Source of the DNA: JASHVB01 sp049522565
GTDB lineage: Bacteria > Pseudomonadota > Alphaproteobacteria > Acetobacterales > Acetobacteraceae
Assembly (NCBI GenBank): GCA_049522565.1
Contig: JBEKNT010000371.1
Coordinates: 1-6,980 of the forward strand
Length of the DNA stretch: 6,980 nt
Reading direction: 5' to 3'
The translations under genes and the position numbers were made by a program. Under the pieces are notes generated by a model. That model did not search any database and was not told the DNA's origin. It saw only the letters and a list, made by a program, of their open reading frames with translations. Positions 1 to 5,525 of this stretch are shown one piece after another. Within the stretch, counting starts at the first letter, position 1. Each line of letters opens with the position of its first letter.

Positions 1-481
1 CGGCGCGGCCGCACCGGCGCAACAGGTATCTGCGGCGCTGGTGTCGCTGGCCGGCGCCCCGGGCGGCGGGCAGCGTATGACGCTGCGGCTGGAGCCGGCC
101 GAGCTGGGCCTGGTGCAAATCCGGATCGACCGCCCGCAGGATGCGCCGGCGCAAGTGGACATCAGCGTGCAGCGTCCGGAGACCCTGACGCTGCTGCTGC
201 GCGACCAGCCGCAATTGCAGCGCGCGCTGGATCAGGCGGGGGTGCCCGCGGACGGACGCAGCGTGACCCTGCATGTCACGGCGCCGGACTCCACGACGTC
301 ATCCAGTAGCGTGACTGCCGGCGCGGCAGCCAGCGCCGACCTGGGCCAGAGTGGCGGCCACGGCGCCGGTACGAGGTCCGGCGGACAAGGCCGCTCGGGA
401 GACGCGGCTGACCAGGATCCGGACGACACATCGACACCGCTGCCCCGCTGGCTGCGCGCCGGCCTCGATATCACCGCCTGA
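1..481 (+). CDS. fliK: Flagellar hook-length control protein FliK, C-terminal part (5' end outside window)
   Basis: The reading frame is already open at base 2 and runs to TGA at 479-481, so only about 159 C-terminal residues are present; the GTG at 41 lies inside the gene and is not the real start. The visible part holds a FliK C-terminal (Flg_hook) domain: 'LRLEPAELGLVQIRI', then 'VDISVQRPETLTLLLRDQP' and 'LQRALDQAGVP', the hydrophobic and Leu/Gln-rich pattern of this domain. A low-complexity Gly/Ser/Asp-rich tail follows, ending in 'LRAGLDITA', an ending I associate with alphaproteobacterial FliK proteins. FliK measures hook length and, through this domain, switches the FlhB export gate from hook to filament substrates. 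It lies 14 bp upstream of flgD, a usual fliK-flgD pair. Family assignment is confident; total length is unknown. Confidence 0.9.
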   Translation, partial: GAAAPAQQVSAALVSLAGAPGGGQRMTLRLEPAELGLVQIRIDRPQDAPAQVDISVQRPETLTLLLRDQPQLQRALDQAGVPADGRSVTLHVTAPDSTTSSSSVTAGAAASADLGQSGGHGAGTRSGGQGRSGDAADQDPDDTSTPLPRWLRAGLDITA

Positions 482-485
482 AGGA
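481..485 (+). promoter_or_regulatory. Shine-Dalgarno of flgD
   Basis: AAGGA begins on the last base of the fliK stop codon and ends 10 bp before ATG 496. It fixes the flgD start and makes termination-linked reinitiation from fliK plausible. Confidence 0.6.
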
Positions 486-495
486 TCGCATTGCC

Positions 496-1179
496 ATGAG
501 CATCGCCTCGGTCGTCGCCCAACAGAACGCCGCGAGCGCCGCGGCATCCGCCAGTGCCGCCTCACAGACCGGCAATGCGGCGTTTTCGTCGCTGGATGGG
601 AATTTCAATGACTTCCTCAATATGCTGATGACGCAGTTGCAGAACCAGGATCCCACCAGTCCGATGGACACCGACACGTTCACCAGCGAACTGGTGCAGT
701 TCTCCTCGGTGGAGCAGCAGATTCAGACCAATACGAGTTTGACGAGCCTGATCCAGCTTACCCAGGGCAGCGAGGTGATCCAGGGCAGCTCGATGATCGG
801 CCAGCAGGTGACGGTGCAATCCACGCAGATTCCGTTGCAGAACAGCACGGGCACGGTGAACATCACGTCGCCGGCGGCCGAGAAGGTGTCGATCTCGATC
901 ACCAATTCCGCCGGCACCGACATCTTCGATACGACCGTGAACGCGGTGGCGGGCAACAACACGTTCACCTGGAACGGTACGAACAACAGCGGCCAGACGG
1001 TGCCGGACGGGCTGTACACGATGGTGGCGACCGGCAGCAATGTGGGGGGCGGCACGAGCACGTTGCCGTTCACGGTGACCGGCACCGCGACCGGCGTGGT
1101 AAGTTCGAACAACACGGTGAATTTGCAGCTCGGCGCCCTGACGGTCCCGTTCAGCGCGATAACGTCGGTTGGGAACTGA
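496..1179 (+). CDS. flgD: Flagellar hook-capping protein FlgD
   Basis: This 227-residue protein is the usual size for FlgD, the scaffold that caps the growing hook and is needed for hook subunit (FlgE) polymerisation. The conserved N-terminal FlgD region lies at about residues 37-79: 'FNDFLNMLMTQLQNQDP', then PMDT, then 'FTSELVQFSSVEQQIQTN'. The rest is a beta-rich, Thr/Ser/Asn-rich region with the FlgD Ig-like motif 'WNGTNNSGQTVPDGLYTM' at about 159-176, and a hydrophobic C-terminal strand 'LGALTVPFSAI'. There is no signal peptide, as expected for a substrate of the flagellar type III exporter. ATG 496 is supported by an AAGGA ribosome site at 481-485, 10 bp upstream. The gene follows fliK by 14 bp, so the two are probably co-transcribed. 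The stop is followed at once by a palindromic repeat. Confidence 0.96.
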   Translation: MSIASVVAQQNAASAAASASAASQTGNAAFSSLDGNFNDFLNMLMTQLQNQDPTSPMDTDTFTSELVQFSSVEQQIQTNTSLTSLIQLTQGSEVIQGSSMIGQQVTVQSTQIPLQNSTGTVNITSPAAEKVSISITNSAGTDIFDTTVNAVAGNNTFTWNGTNNSGQTVPDGLYTMVATGSNVGGGTSTLPFTVTGTATGVVSSNNTVNLQLGALTVPFSAITSVGN

Positions 1180-1379
1180 GTACACCCCGCCCGCCTTCGC
1201 GGGGTTGCGCCGCGCAGCGGATCGGCGCGCGACGCGTGAGCGTCGCGGGTGAGGGTCATCAGGTCGGCACGCCGCGGTGGCTTGGCTATAAGGCGACCCG
1301 ATCACCCTCACCCTCGGTGCTGTCGCACCTCGCGTCGATCCGCTGCGTGGCGCAACCCGGCGCAGCGGGAGAGGTAAAC
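1180..1379 (+). repeat. Palindromic intergenic repeat, copy 1 (between flgD and fliF)
   Basis: The element begins directly after the flgD stop with 'gtacaccccgcccgcc' and ends 'agcgggagaggtaaac'. It is a long imperfect palindrome. An outer arm at 1202-1223 matches the reverse complement of 1337-1358 over 22 bp with one mismatch (a G.U pair in RNA). An inner arm at 1247-1266 matches 1294-1313 over 20 bp with two mismatches. The central loop is about 27 nt. A small terminal hairpin (ccccgc 1185-1190 with gcgggg 1199-1204) sits at the left end. Bases 1297-1322 are identical over 26 nt to 4306-4331 in copy 2, and the last 16 nt are identical to 5506-5521 in copy 3. No coding potential is apparent. 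It resembles non-autonomous palindromic intergenic elements or small MITEs; no transposase is present. Confidence 0.85.
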
Positions 1380-1382
1380 ACA

Positions 1383-1397
1383 CGGCACAATCTGCCG
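1383..1397 (+). promoter_or_regulatory. ftr-like inverted repeat, candidate FlbD operator
   Basis: CGGCA (1383-1387), a 5-nt AT-richer spacer, and TGCCG (1393-1397) form a perfect 5-bp dyad. The CGGC...GCCG dyad around an A-containing centre resembles my recollection of the ftr elements bound by FlbD in Caulobacter, one of which (ftr4) represses fliF. FlbD is encoded at the end of this same operon. In such GC-rich DNA a 10-base dyad can occur by chance, so this is a candidate only. Confidence 0.4.
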
Positions 1398-1402
1398 GGC
1401 CA

Positions 1403-1417
1403 TTAACCCGCAAGTAA
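1403..1417 (+). promoter_or_regulatory. CtrA-like box upstream of fliF
   Basis: TTAA at 1403-1406, seven bases, then GTAA at 1414-1417 matches the CtrA consensus TTAA-N7-TTAA at 7 of 8 positions. TTAA is rare in this GC-rich window. It lies about 95 bp before the fliF start and 5 bp after the ftr-like dyad. CtrA is a known activator of early flagellar promoters in Alphaproteobacteria. No ctrA gene is visible here, so its presence in the host is assumed. Confidence 0.4.
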
Positions 1418-1441
1418 GCCTCCCGGTGCAAGGTCCCGCCA

Positions 1442-1454
1442 CGGCAGGACGCCG
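1442..1454 (+). promoter_or_regulatory. Second, weaker CGGC/GCCG dyad
   Basis: CGGC (1442-1445), five bases, GCCG (1451-1454) has the same half-sites and spacer as the 1383-1397 dyad but only 4-bp arms, about 58 bp further downstream. It could be a second FlbD half-site pair or chance. Confidence 0.2.
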
Positions 1455-1497
1455 GGCAGAGATCGAACCGTGATCGTGCAAGGGACAAATTTGGCAC

Positions 1498-1502
1498 AGA
1501 GG
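1498..1502 (+). promoter_or_regulatory. Shine-Dalgarno deciding the fliF start
   Basis: AGAGG ends 8 bp before ATG 1511. The alternative in-frame GTG at 1502 overlaps this site and has no ribosome site of its own, so ATG 1511 is preferred. Confidence 0.6.
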
Positions 1503-1510
1503 TGCGCGCG

Positions 1511-3175
1511 ATGAAGGCCCTGCTTGAAGGGCTGAAGGCGCTTGGCCCGGCGCGGATCGCCGCGCTGGCCGCCGTCGCCATCGGCATGCTCGGCATGCTG
1601 GCGCTGATGACGCTGCACGGCACAACCGACCAGATGGCGCTGCTGTACGGCGACCTCGACACGCGCGATGCCTCCCAGATGGTGGATCTGCTCGGCCGCA
1701 ACCACGTCACCTACCGGGTGGCGCCCAGCGGCAACCAGATCCTGGTGCCGGCCGACCAGGTGCCGGAAACGCGCCTGATGCTGGCGAAGGAGGGGCTGCC
1801 CGCCGGCGGCTCGGTTGGCTACGAAATCTTCGATCGCGGCGACACCTTCGCGCCGACCGACTTCCAGCAGAAGATCAACGAGACCCGCGCGCTGGAGGGC
1901 GAACTGGTGCGCACCATCCGCGCCATCCGCGGCGTGCGGGCCGCCCGCGTGCACCTGGTGCTGCCGCAGCGGGAACCGTTCGCCCGTGACAAACAGGACG
2001 CGCAGGCCGGGGTGTTGCTCACCATGGTCGGTGCGGCCCGGCTCGACCACGAGGGCGTGCAGGCGATCCTCAACCTGGTTGCCGCCGCCGTGCCCGGATT
2101 GCGGCCGCAGAACATCGCCATCGTCGACTCGCGCGGCAATCTCCTGGCGCGGGCCGGGGAACCGGTCGATGCGGCGGGTGCCGCGCTGTCCACCGAAGAA
2201 CTGCGCCACGCCACCGAACTGCGCATCTCCCGCGCGGTGGAGGAAATGCTGGAGCGCAGTCTCGGCCCCGGCAAGGTGCGCGCCGAAGCCGCGGTACGCA
2301 TGAACTTCGACAAGATCAACGAAACGCATGAGAGCTACGATCCGGACGGCCAGGTGACGCGCAGCACGCAGAGCGTGAACTCGACCAGCAAGTCCACGGA
2401 AGCGAACGGCACCGTCTCGGTGCAGAACAACCTGCCGAATGCCGATGCGGGCGCCACGGGTGCCGGCTCGCAGGAGGCGCGTCAGGAAGAAACCACGAAT
2501 TACGAAATCAGCAAGACCGTCCGCACCCTGATCCACGAGCAACCGCAGATCGACCGCATCAGCCTGGCGGTCATGGTGGACGACGCCGACACCGTCGGCG
2601 CCGACGGCAAGCATGTGCGCCAGCCGCGTCCGGCCGAGGAACTGACCCGCATCGCCACCCTGGTTAAAAGCGCGATCGGCTTCGACGAGAAGCGCGGCGA
2701 CCAGGTTGACGTGGTGAGCATGCATTTTGCCGAGGAAGAAATGGCGTCCGTGCCGGAGTCGCCCGGACTGTTCGGTTTCCGGCTGGAAAAGGCCGACATG
2801 CTGCACCTTGCACAGACCGGGCTGTTCGGCCTGGTGGCGCTGCTGGCCTTGCTGTTCGTGCTGCGCCCGATGGTGACTCGGCTGATCACTCTTGGGCCGG
2901 GGGGCGGGATGGCCAGCCTGCCGGGCGGTGGCAGCCAGGTTGCGTTTGCCGGCCCGGGCGACGCGGCGTTGCTGGGCAACGGCCCCGGCGCGCAAGCGCT
3001 GCGCGCCAGCATGTCCACGACTCCGCTGCTGGAGGACGAGAGCATGGTGAACCTCGCGCAGATCGAGGGCCAGATACGCGCCTCGTCGTTGCGCCGGGTT
3101 ACCGAGCTGGTGGACAAGCATCCGGACGAGACCCTGTCCATCGTGCGCGGCTGGATGGTGCAGGAAAATGGCTGA
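1511..3175 (+). CDS. fliF: Flagellar MS-ring protein FliF
   Basis: This 554-residue protein, a normal length for FliF, forms the membrane-supramembrane ring on which the rotor and export apparatus are built. Features in order: a first transmembrane helix at about 14-35; a YscJ/FliF ring-building region from about 40-217 ('LLYGDLDTRDASQMVDLL', 'VGYEIFDRGDTFAPTDFQQ', 'TRALEGELVRTI', 'ARVHLVLPQREPF', 'NIAIVDSRGNLL'); the FliF C-domain with a Gly/Asn/Ser-rich insert at about 280-325; a second transmembrane helix at about 434-456; a Gly/Pro-rich cytoplasmic linker (461-497); and a FliG-binding tail (about 512-552) containing 'LRRVTELVDKHPDETLSIVR'. The start is set by AGAGG at 1498-1502; GTG 1502 would add three residues. 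Its last 8 bp overlap fliG, pointing to translational coupling of the two directly interacting ring proteins. Confidence 0.97.
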   Translation: MKALLEGLKALGPARIAALAAVAIGMLGMLALMTLHGTTDQMALLYGDLDTRDASQMVDLLGRNHVTYRVAPSGNQILVPADQVPETRLMLAKEGLPAGGSVGYEIFDRGDTFAPTDFQQKINETRALEGELVRTIRAIRGVRAARVHLVLPQREPFARDKQDAQAGVLLTMVGAARLDHEGVQAILNLVAAAVPGLRPQNIAIVDSRGNLLARAGEPVDAAGAALSTEELRHATELRISRAVEEMLERSLGPGKVRAEAAVRMNFDKINETHESYDPDGQVTRSTQSVNSTSKSTEANGTVSVQNNLPNADAGATGAGSQEARQEETTNYEISKTVRTLIHEQPQIDRISLAVMVDDADTVGADGKHVRQPRPAEELTRIATLVKSAIGFDEKRGDQVDVVSMHFAEEEMASVPESPGLFGFRLEKADMLHLAQTGLFGLVALLALLFVLRPMVTRLITLGPGGGMASLPGGGSQVAFAGPGDAALLGNGPGAQALRASMSTTPLLEDESMVNLAQIEGQIRASSLRRVTELVDKHPDETLSIVRGWMVQENG

Positions 3176-4190
3176 CGGCGCGAAATCCGAAGAATATCGC
3201 AACCTCAACGGCGTGCAGCGGGCGGCGATCCTGATGCTCGCGCTCGGCGAGGACCAGTGCGCCCGCCTGTTCGGCATGATGCATGAGGACGAACTCAAGG
3301 ACATTTCCGCCGCGATGGCGCAACTCGGCTCAGTGCGCGCCGAGGTGGTGGAACGGCTTTGCCTCGACTTCGCGGAAAACATGGGCAGCGCCGGCAACCT
3401 GGTCGGCAGCTTCGAGAGCACCGAGCGTCTGCTGCAAAAGGCGCTGCCGCGCGATCGTGCCGCGCAGATCATGGAGGAAATCCGCGGTCCGGCCGGCCGG
3501 ACCATGTGGGACAAGCTCGGCAACGTCAATGAGAGCGTGCTGGCGAATTACCTGAAGAACGAATACCCGCAGACCGTCGCCGTCGTGCTGTCCAAGGTGC
3601 GTCCGGAACATGCCGCGCGCGTGCTGGCATTGCTGCCGGATTCCTTCGCCATGGAAGTCGTGATGCGCATGCTGCGCATGGAAAGCGTGCAGAAGGATGT
3701 GCTGGACGGCGTGGAAAAGACCCTGCGCGCCGAGTTCATGTCCAACCTCGCGCGCAGCACCAGACGGGATGCGCACGAGATGATGGCCGACATTTTCAAC
3801 AACCTCGACCGGCAGGCGGAGGGCCGGTTCCTCGCCGCGCTGGAGGAGCGCAACCGCGAGGCCGCGGAGCGGATCAAGTCGCTGATGTTCACCTTCGACG
3901 ACCTGGCGCGGCTCACCCCGCAATCGGTGCAGATGCTGCTGCGTTCGATCGAGAAGGACAAGCTGCCGATCGCGTTGAAGGGCGCATCGGAGAAACTGCG
4001 CGAGCTGTTCCTGAGCAGCATGTCGGAGCGGGCGGGAAAGATGCTGCGCGAGGACATCGAGGGGCTGGGTCCGGTGCGCGTGCGCGACGTGGACGAAGCA
4101 CAAGCCGCCATCGTCCAGCTTGCCAAGGAACTATCCGCGCAAGGCACGATCGAGATCAGCAGCGGCAAGGACGAGGAGCTGATCTATTGA
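3168..4190 (+). CDS. fliG: Flagellar motor switch protein FliG
   Basis: This 340-residue rotor protein couples the FliF ring to the stator and switch complex. The N-terminal FliF-binding domain begins 'NGVQRAAILMLALGED'. The middle domain carries 'NEYPQTVAVVLSKV', where the EHPQ motif of enteric FliG is EYPQ (132-135). The motor domain follows 'MFTFDDLARL' (240-249). The charged torque helix is intact: 'KGASEKLRELF' (271-281) and 'SERAGKMLREDIE' (286-298), then 'GPVRVRDVDEAQ' (301-312). These correspond to the conserved Arg and acidic pair known to contact MotA. The ATG lies inside the end of fliF (8-bp overlap), with only a weak GGA about 12 bp upstream, so translation probably depends on coupling to fliF. 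The stop is followed after 2 bp by palindromic repeat copy 2. Confidence 0.98.
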   Translation: MADGAKSEEYRNLNGVQRAAILMLALGEDQCARLFGMMHEDELKDISAAMAQLGSVRAEVVERLCLDFAENMGSAGNLVGSFESTERLLQKALPRDRAAQIMEEIRGPAGRTMWDKLGNVNESVLANYLKNEYPQTVAVVLSKVRPEHAARVLALLPDSFAMEVVMRMLRMESVQKDVLDGVEKTLRAEFMSNLARSTRRDAHEMMADIFNNLDRQAEGRFLAALEERNREAAERIKSLMFTFDDLARLTPQSVQMLLRSIEKDKLPIALKGASEKLRELFLSSMSERAGKMLREDIEGLGPVRVRDVDEAQAAIVQLAKELSAQGTIEISSGKDEELIY

Positions 4191-4192
4191 CC

Positions 4193-4369
4193 GTACACCT
4201 CGCCCACGCAGTGGGGTTGCGCCGTGCAGCGGATCAACGCGGCGCGACGCGCCGGGCGAGGGTGCCGTGTGTGCCTCGCTGCACCTTCGATTCGCTGCGT
4301 GCCAACCCGATCACCCTCACCCTCGGTGCTGACGCACCGCGACCTCTCCCGCACTGCGGGAGGGGTTTT
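4193..4369 (+). repeat. Palindromic intergenic repeat, copy 2 (between fliG and fliH)
   Basis: It starts 2 bp after the fliG stop with 'gtacacctcgcccacgcag' and fills nearly the whole fliG-fliH gap. Shared modules are the 22-base arm at 4214-4235 (21 of 22 identical to 1202-1223 in copy 1), the 26-nt block 4306-4331 identical to 1297-1322, and the right-end hairpin at 4342-4366 shared with copy 3. The small left-end hairpin is cccac-gca-gtggg (4203-4215). The inner arms are more diverged than in copies 1 and 3: 4289-4308 pairs only partly with 4214-4235. Its orientation is the same as that of the other two copies. Confidence 0.8.
4342..4369 (+). terminator. Terminator-like hairpin at the right end of repeat copy 2
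   Basis: Arms 4342-4352 and 4356-4366 form an 11-bp GC-rich stem with one G.U pair and a 3-nt loop. Four T residues (4366-4369) follow, the first of which pairs in the stem. This is the shape of a weak intrinsic terminator or attenuator located 14 bp before the fliH start. The U-tract is short and the downstream genes need transcription, so partial attenuation is more plausible than full termination. Confidence 0.35.
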
Positions 4370-4372
4370 GTG

Positions 4373-4377
4373 GGAGG
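4373..4377 (+). promoter_or_regulatory. Shine-Dalgarno deciding the fliH start
   Basis: GGAGG ends 6 bp before GTG 4384. The other in-frame GTG at 4378 directly abuts this site and could use only a more distant GGAGGG (4359-4364) buried in the hairpin, so GTG 4384 is preferred. Confidence 0.55.
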
Positions 4378-4383
4378 GTGACC

Positions 4384-5058
4384 GTGGACGCATTTGATTT
4401 CGGCCGTCGTCCATCGGGCAAGGTGCTGTTCGCCGAGGACTTCGACCTGTCGCCGGGGCGGGGCGATCCGCCCGAGCCGGAAGTGATCGCGCCGACCTTC
4501 TCCGCCGCTGAATTGGAGGCGGCGTGTGCGGAAGCCCGGCAAGCCGGCAGCGATGCCGCATCGGCCGCGGCCGCTTCCGCCGACCATGCCGTGATCCGCC
4601 AGACCGTCACCGCCGTCGCGGAACGGCTTGCCGCCGCGCACGACGAACTTCTCGACCTCGCCGAACAATCGGCCGCGACGATCGCCCGCCTGTTGCTCGG
4701 CAGCCTCGGCGTGGTGCTGCCGGAACTGGCCGCCCGTTACGGCGAGACTGAGTTGCAAGCGATCATCCGCATCGTATTGCCCGGGCTGTTCAAGGAACCC
4801 GCGGTGACACTGCGGCTCAACCCACAGCATTGCACCACCGTAGCGCGTGAAATCGAACGGTTGGACCCCGACCTCGCCGCGCGTTTGCAGATTGTACCGA
4901 CTGACTCCATCCCGGCCGGCGATGCGCGCATCGCCTGGCGCAACGGCGGCGCCACGCGCGACGCGGCCGCATTGTGGGAGCAGGTGGCTGCCACGCTCGC
5001 GCTGTCGGGGCTGTCGCCATCGCTCGCCGAACCCAAGGAGATTGAACATGCCCGATGA
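4384..5058 (+). CDS. fliH: Flagellar export ATPase regulator FliH (FlbE-type)
   Basis: This is a 224-residue protein with a GTG start; GTG 4378 would add two residues. FliH is the cytoplasmic partner that holds the export ATPase FliI and links it to FliN at the C-ring. The N-terminus has the short motif 'FDFGRRPSGKVLFAEDFD', of the kind seen in alphaproteobacterial FliH/FlbE proteins. An Ala/Glu-rich predicted helical stretch follows (about 43-100). The C-terminal FliH/YscL-like domain has 'LLLGSLGVVLPELAARYG', 'VTLRLNPQHC' and 'GDARIAWRNGGATRDAAALW'. FliH proteins are poorly conserved, so much of the call rests on position between fliG and fliN, the place of flbE in Caulobacter. No fliI follows, although fliH and fliI are adjacent in many bacteria. 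The 3' end overlaps fliN by 11 bp. Confidence 0.88.
   Translation: MDAFDFGRRPSGKVLFAEDFDLSPGRGDPPEPEVIAPTFSAAELEAACAEARQAGSDAASAAAASADHAVIRQTVTAVAERLAAAHDELLDLAEQSAATIARLLLGSLGVVLPELAARYGETELQAIIRIVLPGLFKEPAVTLRLNPQHCTTVAREIERLDPDLAARLQIVPTDSIPAGDARIAWRNGGATRDAAALWEQVAATLALSGLSPSLAEPKEIEHAR
5035..5040 (+). promoter_or_regulatory. Shine-Dalgarno of fliN
   Basis: AAGGAG inside the 3' end of fliH lies 7 bp before ATG 5048. It is the strongest ribosome site in the window. It picks ATG 5048 over the upstream in-frame codons and over ATG 5060. Confidence 0.75.
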
Positions 5059-5359
5059 CATGGAACTCACAGAACTCAACGACACCTCGGAAAGCAGCGG
5101 CGCACGCACCGTGCGAGAGCTGGAGGCGGTCTACGACATTCCGGTGACCGTCAGCGCCGTGCTTGGCAAGACGACGATGCAGGTCAACCAATTGCTGAAG
5201 CTCGGCCGCGGCGCGGTGGTGGAACTGGACCGCAAGCTGGGGGAGGCGATCGACATCTACGTCAACAACCGGCTGGTGGCACGCGGTGAAGTCGTCATGG
5301 TGGACGACAGTCGCCTGGGCGTGACGATGACGGAAATCGTCAAGGCGGACCGCCAATGA
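5048..5359 (+). CDS. fliN: Flagellar motor switch protein FliN
   Basis: This is a 103-residue protein, shorter than enteric FliN (137 residues) because the N-terminal extension is short; alphaproteobacterial FliN is often of this size. Almost the whole protein is the SpoA (FliMN_C) domain: 'VYDIPVTVSAVLGKT', 'QLLKLGRGAVVELDRKLGE', 'IDIYVNNRLVARGEVVMVDD' and 'LGVTMTEIV'. FliN builds the lower part of the C-ring and docks FliH during export. The frame is open far upstream to 4847, but that portion is a shadow of fliH; the start is fixed by AAGGAG at 5035-5040. It overlaps fliH by 11 bp, fitting coupled synthesis of two proteins that bind each other. Repeat copy 3 begins 1 bp after the stop. Confidence 0.97.
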   Translation: MPDDMELTELNDTSESSGARTVRELEAVYDIPVTVSAVLGKTTMQVNQLLKLGRGAVVELDRKLGEAIDIYVNNRLVARGEVVMVDDSRLGVTMTEIVKADRQ

Positions 5360-5360
5360 A

Positions 5361-5521
5361 GTACGCCTCGCCCACGACGTGGGAGAGGTCGCGGAGCGTA
5401 AGCGACGCGGGTAAGGGTGATCAGGTCGCCCCGCAGCAGTTTTATCCGGTGTGCCGACCCGATCACCCTCACCCTCGTCGCTTCGCGCCTCGACCTCTCC
5501 CGCGTAGCGGGAGAGGTAAAC
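5361..5521 (+). repeat. Palindromic intergenic repeat, copy 3 (between fliN and flbD)
   Basis: This is the most symmetrical copy. It begins 1 bp after the fliN stop with 'gtacgcctcgcccacgac' and ends 4 bp before the flbD start with 'agcgggagaggtaaac'. Arms of about 50 nt (5379-5428 and 5455-5503) are imperfect reverse complements around a 26-nt loop. Each end carries its own small hairpin: cccac-gac-gtggg (5371-5383) on the left, and an 11-bp perfect stem (5493-5503 with 5507-5517) on the right. The two ends are inverted versions of each other, as in terminal inverted repeats. It shares 20 nt (5458-5477) with both other copies and 16 nt (5506-5521) with copy 1. No separate promoter sequence is left in this spacer, so flbD is probably read through from fliN. 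Confidence 0.85.
5493..5517 (+). promoter_or_regulatory. Perfect hairpin covering the flbD Shine-Dalgarno
   Basis: ACCTCTCCCGC (5493-5503), loop GTA, and GCGGGAGAGGT (5507-5517) make a perfect 11-bp stem. The only good ribosome site for flbD, GAGAGG at 5511-5516 (9 bp before ATG 5526), lies fully inside its 3' arm. In mRNA this fold would hide the site. The 5' arm can instead pair with the similar sequence at 5379-5391 as part of the long-range stem, which would free the site. The sequence shows both pairings; any regulatory use is inference. Confidence 0.45.
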
Positions 5522-5525
5522 GCTG

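Larger units (their letters stand above)
1380..1510 (+). promoter_or_regulatory. Probable fliF operon promoter/control region
   Basis: This roughly 120-bp segment between repeat copy 1 and fliF is the only longer intergenic sequence in the window that is not repeat-derived. It holds a CGGCA-N5-TGCCG inverted repeat (1383-1397), a TTAA-N7-GTAA box (1403-1417), a second weaker inverted repeat (1442-1454), and the fliF ribosome site. In Caulobacter the fliF operon promoter is activated by CtrA and repressed by FlbD, so this combination in the same place fits a similar promoter. I do not see a clear -10 hexamer or a convincing sigma-54 -24/-12 element, and no start site can be assigned. Confidence 0.5.

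Noticed and set aside
1180..1379. CRISPR array or non-coding RNA gene in the intergenic repeats
   Set aside because: There are no regularly spaced direct repeats with unique spacers. The structure is a single palindrome per site, better explained as an intergenic repeat element.
1481..1506. Possible sigma-54 promoter: AGGGAC-N5-TGGCA, or TGGCAC-N5-TGCG, just before fliF
   Set aside because: The first has GG and GC at the right distance but poor flanks and would start transcription around 1507, downstream of the ribosome site. In the second the GC is one base out of register.
1502..1511. GTG 1502 as the fliF start
   Set aside because: It overlaps the AGAGG ribosome site, which is well placed only for ATG 1511.
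3300..3308. EYPQ in FliG as a defective EHPQ motif
   Set aside because: The motif is in the middle domain, and the His-to-Tyr form is, as far as I recall, common in alphaproteobacterial FliG. All other motor features are intact.
1403..3529. A 708-codon open frame on the minus strand opposite fliF and fliG, and a similar 382-codon frame at 562-1710
   Set aside because: They lie opposite well-supported flagellar genes, are rich in Arg/His/Ala, show no recognisable domain, and are typical antisense shadows in GC-rich coding DNA.
4378..4384. GTG 4378 as the fliH start
   Set aside because: GGAGG directly abuts it with no spacing, while GTG 4384 has a normal 6-bp spacing. The difference is two residues and cannot be fully excluded.
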